Source of the DNA: Dehalococcoidia bacterium UBA3254
GTDB lineage: Bacteria; Chloroflexota; Dehalococcoidia; Dehalococcoidales; UBA3254
Length of the DNA: 5,199 nt
Assembly (NCBI GenBank): GCA_002362735.1
Contig: DEUU01000282.1
Location: 1-5,199 of the forward strand
Direction of reading: 5' to 3'
Shown: positions 1 to 5,199 of the stretch, one piece after another
Layout: each line of letters begins with the position of its first letter
How positions within the stretch are numbered: position 1 is the first letter of the stretch
Program-made: the position numbers and the translations under genes
The notes under the pieces: generated by a model
Seen by the model: the letters and a program-made list of their open reading frames with translations, nothing else
The model's database searches: none
Told to the model about the DNA's origin: nothing

Positions 1-3
1 GTA

Positions 4-630
4 TTGTTTAACGATGGATCATTTCTAACAAATTCACAGCTAGCTGCAGGTAGAGTCTTTCCGATATCGGGAGCGGTTGAACACGAATTAGCACTAGGAT
101 TACAACGTGGTGACTCGGAAGCGATTAAAACGCTTTACATCGGCTACTTCAACCGGCTTTATTGTTTTGTTTTTCATAGTGTTAGAGACAACCATCCGGT
201 AGCCGAAGACATTGTCCAGGATGTCTTTATTAGTGCACTGAAGTCCTCCAAAAGTTTTAAAGGGAATAGTAAAATCTTCACCTGGCTGGTCAGTATTGCG
301 CGTCATAAGATTGTCGATTACTACAGAACCAAACAAAATGAGGTCTATTACGCTGGTATTGAGGCGAATTCTTTTATAGATACAAAATCGAGTGAATATA
401 ATAGCCGTTCTGTAGCAGAAATTGAGTCTGTTGATCTTAAAATAGACGTGGGTACTGTATTAGCATCCTTGCCCCTAGATTACCGGCAAGTACTCCTCTT
501 GAAGTATGTTGAAGAGATGACTATCGTTGAAATCAGCCGAGTGATGAACCGGTCTCGAAAATCTGTTGATGGGGTGTTAACAAGAGCTCGCAACATTTTA
601 AGGAAAAATCTTTCCGAAAATGTGAGGTAA
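4..630 (+). CDS. ECF-type RNA polymerase sigma factor (sigma-70 family)
   Basis: This protein would bind core RNA polymerase and direct it to a specific promoter set. Sigma region 2 covers about residues 28-112. It includes the stretch AEDIVQDVFISALK (67-80), which matches the core-binding helix of ECF factors, and FTWLVSIARHKIVDYYR (92-108), which matches the -10 recognition part. A variable linker (113-148) follows. Region 4 lies at about 149-203, with the helix-turn-helix around 172-197 (EMTIVEISRVMNRSRKSVDGV) and an ALTRAR-like end, LTRARNILRK. Regions 1.1 and 3 are absent, and 208 residues is a usual ECF length. The start is uncertain: TTG at position 4 is the only start codon before the sigma domain, no stop lies between it and the window edge, and any ribosome site would be outside the window, so the true start may be further upstream. 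The gene ends 67 bases before a membrane protein on the same strand, probably its co-transcribed partner. Regulon and signal are unknown. Confidence 0.9.
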   Translation: MFNDGSFLTNSQLAAGRVFPISGAVEHELALGLQRGDSEAIKTLYIGYFNRLYCFVFHSVRDNHPVAEDIVQDVFISALKSSKSFKGNSKIFTWLVSIARHKIVDYYRTKQNEVYYAGIEANSFIDTKSSEYNSRSVAEIESVDLKIDVGTVLASLPLDYRQVLLLKYVEEMTIVEISRVMNRSRKSVDGVLTRARNILRKNLSENVR

Positions 631-686
631 AATCCTGATTTCGCGCGACTAACTAATAGACAGTCTTCTTTATCTGCCCCAAAAAC

Positions 687-690
687 AGGA
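687..690 (+). promoter_or_regulatory. Ribosome binding site for the DUF4382 gene
   Basis: AGGA lies 7 bases before the GTG at 698. It supports GTG as the start: reading upstream in the same frame there is no ATG, GTG or TTG before a TAA stop at 650-652. Confidence 0.6.
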
Positions 691-697
691 ATATTCC

Positions 698-1777
698 GTG
701 CCAGATTATCAATCCGAAGACGAAAAAATTGCGGCTTTACTAAAAAAGTCTTGCCATCAGGCATCGGCGTCGACGGCTTTTAGAGAAAGACTATTTGCTT
801 TGTTGATAAAAGAGGGACATACCATTAGGACCCGAAAGTCCCGTCACTTCTGGAACGAACCCTTATTCTGGGCTCCTGCAGCAGTCGCAGTAGCGATTGT
901 CACTTTTCTAATTATATATTTTAGTGCCGGTTTTCCAGGCCAGGAACGATCCCCCCTTGTTGTAGCTCCGCCTCCCACCACACCTGATGCCATCTCGGCT
1001 TTCAGCTCACCCACTTTACCACCTGGAATAACTCCATCAGATCTAAGCACCGTAACAATCACACCTCTAGTGACATCTTCAACGAGTTCCACCAGAGAGG
1101 CTATTTTACCCTCGGGGACAACTCCACCCGATTCAATAAACACACCGGAACAGTCTGGAAAGTTTCCGACGCCCTCGTCAGCGCAGACTACAACCAATTC
1201 CATTAATCTACCAGACTCTACAGTCCCATCGACTTCACTAGTGCTCCCATCACCACCCGAGAAACCGCCTTTCACTTCATCAACACCAGACTTACCGACC
1301 GCTCCTATTTATGTAGCGGACACAGGCATCCTTAAATTGTTAGTAACCGATGCCCCTCCTCAGCGTGACGTGAAAGAAATAAACGTTAGACTAAGTAATA
1401 TTCAGGTTGGCAAGAATAGCATAGATGAGAATGCCGGCTTTGTGACAGTCGGTTCAGAAGAAAGCACTTTGGATTTAATCCAGTTGAGAGACACCAGCCT
1501 GGCGGCTGTTCTCGGAGAAGCGAGACTTGTTACCGGTAACTACACACAAATCAGAATGGACATCGAAATTATCGATGCTCTGATAGATGGACAGAAAGTT
1601 GATGTCGACATTGACTTGCCCGGTGCTAAGTTGAAACTGGTTTCTTTCTTCGAAATCCGTAATAACCAGACTACTACAATCACAATAGACTTCGATATGG
1701 ATGATTCTTTAGTGTTTACCGGCAGCGACAAAGTAATATTCAAGCCGGTAGTCAAATTAGTTGTAGTCTATGACTAA
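698..1777 (+). CDS. Single-pass membrane protein with Ser/Thr/Pro linker and DUF4382 domain; possible anti-sigma partner
   Basis: The role is unproven. Residues 1-50 are cytoplasmic in the predicted topology and include AFRERLFALLIKEG (27-40), a stretch resembling the N-termini of membrane proteins encoded after ECF sigma genes. A basic patch (RTRKSRH, 44-50) precedes one transmembrane helix at about 58-79, so the N-terminus should face inward and the rest outward. Residues 85-205 are a Pro/Ser/Thr-rich linker with weak repeats, likely extended and possibly glycosylated or wall-spanning. Residues 209-357 resemble DUF4382: LKLLVTDAP at 212-220, GNYTQIRM at 280-287, DFDMDDSLVF at 331-340 and FKPVVKL at 348-354. 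I see no HxxxCxxC zinc anti-sigma motif; the only cysteine is C19. The gene follows the sigma factor by 67 bases and ends in tandem TAA stops (1775-1780). It could be a membrane regulator of that sigma factor, or a surface protein it controls. The family match is fairly secure and the regulatory role is inference. Confidence 0.8.
   Translation: MPDYQSEDEKIAALLKKSCHQASASTAFRERLFALLIKEGHTIRTRKSRHFWNEPLFWAPAAVAVAIVTFLIIYFSAGFPGQERSPLVVAPPPTTPDAISAFSSPTLPPGITPSDLSTVTITPLVTSSTSSTREAILPSGTTPPDSINTPEQSGKFPTPSSAQTTTNSINLPDSTVPSTSLVLPSPPEKPPFTSSTPDLPTAPIYVADTGILKLLVTDAPPQRDVKEINVRLSNIQVGKNSIDENAGFVTVGSEESTLDLIQLRDTSLAAVLGEARLVTGNYTQIRMDIEIIDALIDGQKVDVDIDLPGAKLKLVSFFEIRNNQTTTITIDFDMDDSLVFTGSDKVIFKPVVKLVVVYD
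1016..1243 (+). repeat. Degenerate Pro/Ser/Thr-rich repeat within the linker
   Basis: Three units of about 12 residues look related: LPPGITPSDLST (107-118), LPSGTTPPDSIN (137-148) and LPDSTVPSTSLV (171-182). They are spaced roughly 30-34 residues apart. Codons differ between units, so the similarity is mainly at protein level. This may be an eroded repeat or simply composition bias in a low-complexity linker. Confidence 0.35.
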
Positions 1778-1857
1778 TAAAGAAGGTTAATCGCCAGTAT
1801 TCTCCGCTTTCTGTTGCTGTAATCTGAAATATCTACAATCACATAACTGGCACATAT

Positions 1858-2895
1858 TTATTTTAAAGAGACAACTTTGGCTCTTTCAATTTTTTCCCTT
1901 ACCATTTTAATAGTGTTCGCATCTTCTTCAAATTGAAGCCGTTGCATAGCAGTTTCTCTATCCAGGTTTCCTTCCCGAACCAGATTGGCCAGCTCGAATG
2001 CATACGGATGGAACCCGAGTTTCTTTTTGTGAACATAATTGGCGAAAGAATTGAGCAAGCAATTAGTGGAATTGGCATCAACTTCTTCTGGTTTTTTCCA
2101 GCCAAAACGGGAAATGCTTCGGTAAATAGCGTCAATATCATAATCCAAAAACGCCATGGGATTGATATTGTAGGGAAGGCGGTAAGGATCGCTATAGTGT
2201 TTATCTTCTAGAAAATAAGGGATTATTTCATTGCCCGCGATCCGGCGAAGGGGTTCTAGTAGAGTATTCTGCATTTTTTTTACCATAAGGGGCAGGTTTT
2301 TCATCACCGAACTGGAGACTGGAGCCTGCCCCGGAGACCAACCGTAGGCAACTAACGGTATATCTTTTTCTAGAGCCATGCGTAAGGCGGAGTACTTGAT
2401 AATTCCCATGCAAGATGTACATATGGCGCTGGATCTTTCCAGAGCTTTTAGTGGAAAAACATCGTTAACAGCACAATAGTCAAATATTCCGGCCAGTATA
2501 TCAAACCGAGGTTTTATTAAGACATGGTCTACATTCAGTTTTTCTACCACATTTTTGATATTCTCAAGAGTCTGTTCCGGTAAAAATCCATTATCAAAAG
2601 ACACGGCTAACACATTGAGGCGATATTCCTCTTTAAGAATAGCAAGAGTGTATGTACTATCCTTGCCGCCACTGTAACACATTAAAGCGTCATAAGCGGA
2701 ATGTCCCCGGTTTTCTTTAAGAAGGGCTAAAAATTTCTGTTTATATATAGCTTTTTGGGTCTCCTGAAATCCTGAGCCCTTATAGTCCTGGCAAAAATTG
2801 CACGTCCCTTCATTATTAAAATGAATACCAGGAAATGTAGAAGGAAGAGAACAATTTCCACAATACCTTACATTCGACGGTTGTTCGGTGTTCAT
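1858..2895 (-). CDS. PP-loop (adenine nucleotide alpha hydrolase) ATPase with CxxC motifs, sugar amidotransferase / thiolase-like
   Basis: Members of this superfamily adenylate a carbonyl or amide oxygen using ATP and replace it with nitrogen or sulfur. The PP-loop SGGKDS sits at residues 75-80. Before it are two CxxC pairs (C12/C15 and C32/C35) in a layout typical of a small zinc knuckle, within a YCGNC...LPSTFPGI...F...CNFC pattern that recalls N-acetyl sugar amidotransferases of the WbpG type. After it comes another CxxC (C159/C162, ICTSCMG) and a later lone cysteine, C279 in STNC. This order, PP-loop then CxxC then single Cys, resembles the iron-sulfur tRNA thiolases TtcA and TtuA. The ATG at 2895 has AGGAG at 2906-2910, 10 bases upstream. 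The gene is last in a three-gene operon, 82 bases after the ligase. No HisH/HisF-type amidotransferase partners are in view, which weakens the sugar role, and the carrier protein and ligase point to an acyl or aminoacyl substrate. The fold is secure; the reaction is not. Confidence 0.85.
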   Translation of the reverse strand: MNTEQPSNVRYCGNCSLPSTFPGIHFNNEGTCNFCQDYKGSGFQETQKAIYKQKFLALLKENRGHSAYDALMCYSGGKDSTYTLAILKEEYRLNVLAVSFDNGFLPEQTLENIKNVVEKLNVDHVLIKPRFDILAGIFDYCAVNDVFPLKALERSSAICTSCMGIIKYSALRMALEKDIPLVAYGWSPGQAPVSSSVMKNLPLMVKKMQNTLLEPLRRIAGNEIIPYFLEDKHYSDPYRLPYNINPMAFLDYDIDAIYRSISRFGWKKPEEVDANSTNCLLNSFANYVHKKKLGFHPYAFELANLVREGNLDRETAMQRLQFEEDANTIKMVREKIERAKVVSLK

Positions 2896-2977
2896 TGTCG
2901 ATAATCTCCTAATCTCTAGAGCAACCCATTTTCAGGATATCTCGATAAATTGCATATTTCTACTAATTGGAAACCAA

Positions 2978-4528
2978 CTAATGAAGATCCAGCTTCTTGA
3001 CTTTACCACTATCAGTTCTCGGTAGAGGTCCACAAAAAACAACTTGTTTTGGTATGGCGTAATCCTCCAGATGCTTGGAACAATAAGTGATAACGTCTTT
3101 GTCAGTCAATTTGGAGTTCTCTGTCACATGAACAAAGGCTTTGACGGTATGTCCTAAGATCTCATCCTCTACTCCAATTACTGCTGACTCAACCACATCT
3201 TCGATCTCGCAAAGAATGTTCTCTACCTCTTTGGGGCTTACCATATGTCCGGAAGTCTTGATGATGTCATCTTTACGCCCTAAAAAGTAAAGGTAACCTT
3301 CTGCATCTTTTTTAAATAAGTCCCCGCTATACAGGACTCTTTCCCCAGGATAATGCCCTGGACGTAACGCTTTGGCAGTAGCCTCCGGGAGATTCCAGTA
3401 CCCTTGCATAACATTGGATCCTCGAACTACCAGCTCTCCCGGTTTCCCTGCCTCAGTAATTTCCTTTCCTTTATCATCAACAATATAGGCCTCAGTGTTA
3501 GGCATGGCTTTTCCAACTGACTCAGGTCTCTTACATATCTGGTCCGGCGGCAAATAGGCAACCCGTTTACACTCGGTTAGCCCATACATCGAATAAATCT
3601 TGACCTTTGGAAAGGATTCTCTTAGTTTGGTAATATGTCTTGATGGTAATACCTGGCCGGTGCTGGTAATATATCTCAAATGAGAAAAATCATGCTGGTT
3701 AAGATTATTTTGCCGGCATAACATGGCGACGATTGTAGGTACTACAGGCCATCCAGTGACTTTTTCCTTTACTATCGTGCGAATTATTTGCTCCGGGAAA
3801 ATGAAGCCTTTCTCCAAAATGAGAGTACCTCCAAATTTGAACGTCATAAGCAATTGGTATAGTCCATAGTCAAAAGATAGAGGTAAGGTATCTATAATAA
3901 TATCGTCTGGCTCGTTTCCCAAATATTGAATAATGGATTCGGCAGCTGACACCATATTGCGATGAGTCAACATCACACCTTTGGGATTACCGCTGGAACC
4001 AGAGGTATAGATCAAGCTGGCCAGGTCGATATCAATACAAACAGGTTCTTGTTTATTCGAAGATGCACGGCGGGTTGTTTCTCTAAAATCTAGTAATTTA
4101 ACTTGAGGAGTAAAATCCTTAAGTTCAGCGTTCGCTCTAAAATCGGTGGCTAAAATACATTTTAAGTCTGATAATTCTGGTAATAATTCGGATATCTGCT
4201 TGATATGGTTCGAATCAGAAATCAACATTTTGGCATTACAATCTGCCATGATATAGGCTAATTTCCGGGCTTTCACCTTCGGATCTATTACCACGAATAT
4301 ACCACCGGCATGTAGAATCCCGAAGATAGAAACTACCGATTCCACTGAGTTGTCAAGATGCACAACGACGCGGTCTTGTTTCTGAAGTCCTTCTGCGATT
4401 AAAGCTTCACCAAGGGCGATCGAGGCTTCGTCTATCTCGGTGTAAGTTAACCTTTGACCCTGGCAAACTAATGCGATTTTGTGAGGTTTTAAATGTGCGC
4501 TATTTACTAAAAAGTCATTGACTAACAT
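2978..4528 (-). CDS. AMP-forming acyl/aminoacyl ligase (ANL superfamily adenylation enzyme)
   Basis: It should activate a carboxylate with ATP to an acyl-adenylate and transfer it to a phosphopantetheine thiol, most likely on the carrier protein encoded just upstream. The ANL core motifs are present: A3 YTSGSSGNPKG (174-184), A4 region LPLSFDYGLYQ (215-225), A5 YGLTE (315-319), A7 YSGDLF (400-405), A8 GRKDDIIKTSGHMVSP (417-432) and A10 PRTDSGKVKK (503-512) with catalytic lysine K509. At 516 residues it is a complete stand-alone enzyme with no fused condensation, carrier or thioesterase domain. D220 aligns with the Asp that binds the amino group in amino-acid-activating domains, though many acyl ligases also have it. 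The sequence around the A5 motif (YGLTECKRVAYLPP) recalls exosortase-linked acyl-CoA ligases. The start lies 23 bases after the carrier-protein stop without a clear ribosome site, so translational coupling is likely. The substrate cannot be read from the sequence. Confidence 0.92.
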   Translation of the reverse strand: MLVNDFLVNSAHLKPHKIALVCQGQRLTYTEIDEASIALGEALIAEGLQKQDRVVVHLDNSVESVVSIFGILHAGGIFVVIDPKVKARKLAYIMADCNAKMLISDSNHIKQISELLPELSDLKCILATDFRANAELKDFTPQVKLLDFRETTRRASSNKQEPVCIDIDLASLIYTSGSSGNPKGVMLTHRNMVSAAESIIQYLGNEPDDIIIDTLPLSFDYGLYQLLMTFKFGGTLILEKGFIFPEQIIRTIVKEKVTGWPVVPTIVAMLCRQNNLNQHDFSHLRYITSTGQVLPSRHITKLRESFPKVKIYSMYGLTECKRVAYLPPDQICKRPESVGKAMPNTEAYIVDDKGKEITEAGKPGELVVRGSNVMQGYWNLPEATAKALRPGHYPGERVLYSGDLFKKDAEGYLYFLGRKDDIIKTSGHMVSPKEVENILCEIEDVVESAVIGVEDEILGHTVKAFVHVTENSKLTDKDVITYCSKHLEDYAIPKQVVFCGPLPRTDSGKVKKLDLH

Positions 4529-4551
4529 TTTATATTATCTTGAGCCGATTG

Positions 4552-4815
4552 TTAACGTTTGTTTTTGAGTTTCATATCAATGAAAGCGACCAATTTATCA
4601 ATGGAATCAAAGTTATCAGGAATGATCTCTTCATCCTCTACTCGAATCTTAAAATCAGTTTCAATAAAAGCTACCAATTCCATTACCCCAGTTGAGTCCA
4701 GTATGCCTTCATCTAAAAAGGAGGTATCGTCTTTTATTATTACTCCGGAGTCTTTGATAAAGTACTCATTGATAAACTCTACAATCTTTTCTTTGGTTTT
4801 AGATAATACCATCAT
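4552..4815 (-). CDS. Acyl/peptidyl carrier protein
   Basis: This small acidic protein would carry a substrate as a thioester on a 4'-phosphopantetheine arm. The attachment serine is S41 in GILDSTGVMELV (37-48), followed by the usual helix II. The order of helices and the length of 87 residues fit a stand-alone carrier protein. DST in place of the DSL common in fatty-acid ACPs hints at a specialised, secondary-type carrier and not the housekeeping AcpP. Two ATG codons lie back to back (4815 and 4812). The site GGAGAGG (4822-4828) gives 6 bases to the first and 9 to the second, so either could be used. It is the first gene of the operon, with a promoter about 95 bases upstream, and precedes the ligase by 23 bases. 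No phosphopantetheinyl transferase is in the window, so priming must come from elsewhere in the genome. Confidence 0.9.
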   Translation of the reverse strand: MMVLSKTKEKIVEFINEYFIKDSGVIIKDDTSFLDEGILDSTGVMELVAFIETDFKIRVEDEEIIPDNFDSIDKLVAFIDMKLKNKR

Positions 4816-4821
4816 CTAATT

Positions 4822-4828
4822 CCTCTCC
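4822..4828 (-). promoter_or_regulatory. Strong ribosome binding site of the carrier-protein gene
   Basis: On the minus strand the bases read GGAGAGG, ending 6 bases before the first ATG. It is the best ribosome site of the three operon genes: the ligase has no clear one, and the PP-loop gene has AGGAG at a long 10-base spacing. This would favour more carrier protein than enzyme. Confidence 0.6.
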
Positions 4829-4914
4829 AAACAAGTAATGAATTGGGAAATTCGCACTGATCCTAAATCGTCGACCCTGGTTTTGGTGAAGAAGATATTC
4901 CTTTTATCACGCAA

Positions 4915-4943
4915 ATTATACACCCTCTTTAGCCTGTTAACAA
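4915..4943 (-). promoter_or_regulatory. Sigma-70-type promoter of the carrier protein / ligase / PP-loop operon
   Basis: On the minus strand TTGTTA (4943-4938, four of six matches to TTGACA) is separated by exactly 17 bases from a perfect TATAAT (4920-4915). Transcription would begin near 4908, giving a 5' leader of about 93 bases before the carrier-protein ATG. The position, strand and spacing all fit. I see no strong hairpin or riboswitch-like structure in the leader; the best inverted repeat is a 5-bp GAATT/AATTC near 4845. A housekeeping-type promoter suggests that the ECF factor at the left end does not directly drive this operon. Confidence 0.6.
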
Positions 4944-5199
4944 GGCATTACTACATTAGAATACTAAAGTACTAAATAAAGATTCCTTATATTCTAGTTT
5001 TCTTTCAATAGTCTCGCACGAATTCGAGAATGCCCACTTTTCTATAATCTACTATTCTTCTTTGATTATCATGTACTGGCTATGTTATTCAGAAGAACAA
5101 GCAGGTTCAGAATATTACCGCATTCCCAAAATCATCAGTTTCCCTAAATAGTACTTCTGTAATATTAGTCGCCGGTTAAAGAAATAATCCCTTCCAGTT
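4944..5199. other. AT-rich intergenic region without a recognisable gene
   Basis: No reading frame here has a credible start, ribosome site and length on either strand, and I see no tRNA or known RNA fold. It contains the TACTAAA tandem, an 8-base palindrome CGAATTCG (5019-5026) inside TCTCG/CGAGA arms (5012-5016 and 5025-5029), and an isolated TATAAT on the plus strand (5043-5048) without a matching -35. It probably holds upstream regulatory DNA of the minus-strand operon and perhaps flanking DNA of a gene beyond the right edge. Confidence 0.5.
4962..4976. repeat. Tandem TACTAAA heptamer, possible operator
   Basis: TACTAAA occurs at 4962-4968 and again at 4970-4976, an 8-base period. It sits about 54-68 bases upstream of the predicted start of the operon transcript, where an activator or an UP-like element could act. 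The tract is AT-rich, so chance is a serious alternative. Confidence 0.25.

Noticed and set aside
844..1275. Open frame of 143 codons on the minus strand inside the DUF4382 gene
   Set aside because: It is antisense to the low-complexity linker and membrane helix; its Gly/Val-rich product mirrors the biased codons of the real gene, and it resembles no family I know.
1793..1851. Inverted repeat GCCAGT (1793-1798) / ACTGGC (1846-1851) between the convergent genes, followed by a T-rich stretch on the plus strand; possible terminator
   Set aside because: Only 6 bp of stem with a 47-base loop, and the T tract is interrupted. It is too weak to call as an intrinsic terminator in either direction.
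1933..2211. Open frame of 92 codons on the plus strand opposite the PP-loop gene
   Set aside because: It is a shadow of a strongly supported gene with no domain of its own.
2898..2948. Direct repeat TCGATAA (2898-2904 and 2942-2948) in the gap between ligase and PP-loop genes
   Set aside because: Two 7-base copies 44 bases apart in AT-rich DNA are easily due to chance, and there is no promoter-like context.
4559..4819. Open frame of 86 codons on the plus strand opposite the carrier protein
   Set aside because: It mirrors the carrier-protein gene almost exactly; the Ser/Ile-rich product has no recognisable motif, and the carrier-protein motif on the other strand is clear.
5043..5048. TATAAT on the plus strand, possible rightward promoter
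   Set aside because: No -35-like hexamer lies at 16-19 bases upstream, and no gene start follows inside the window.
4967..5156. Inverted AAGTACT (4967-4973) / AGTACTT (5150-5156)
   Set aside because: The shared core is largely the self-complementary AGTACT, and the arms are about 180 bases apart, so it gives no convincing structure.

Overview
The window reads as bacterial chromosomal DNA of moderate to low GC content, with two short gene clusters that converge near position 1800. No phage, transposon, CRISPR or RNA-gene signal was found. The left cluster pairs an ECF-like sigma factor with a membrane-anchored DUF4382 protein carrying a long Ser/Thr/Pro linker. That style of gene pair, with the GTG and TTG starts and the base composition, makes an anaerobic Chloroflexota lineage such as Dehalococcoidia plausible. 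This placement rests on overall impression, not on a marker gene, and should be held loosely.

Left cluster, plus strand, 4-1777. A sigma-70 family factor of the ECF type (regions 2 and 4 only) is followed after 67 bases by a 359-residue single-pass membrane protein. That protein has a short basic cytoplasmic N-terminus, one transmembrane helix, about 120 residues of low-complexity Pro/Ser/Thr linker and an extracytoplasmic DUF4382 domain. The order sigma factor then membrane protein suggests a sigma/anti-sigma or sigma/target pair, but the usual zinc anti-sigma motif is absent.

Right cluster, minus strand, 4815 down to 1858. Three genes run in the order acyl carrier protein (87 aa), AMP-forming acyl/aminoacyl ligase (516 aa), PP-loop ATPase with many cysteines (345 aa). 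Spacers are 23 and 82 bases. A good sigma-70-type promoter (TTGTTA, 17 bases, TATAAT) lies about 95 bases before the carrier-protein start. Because the promoter is in view upstream and a convergent gene lies downstream, the operon is probably complete as seen. The simplest reading is that the ligase activates a carboxylic or amino acid as an adenylate and loads it on the carrier-protein phosphopantetheine arm, and the PP-loop enzyme then adenylates a carbonyl oxygen to replace it with sulfur or nitrogen. The substrate, the product and the release step are not visible.

The right end (4816-5199) contains no convincing gene. It holds the operon promoter, a tandem heptamer that could be an operator, and otherwise AT-rich sequence with no assignable function.
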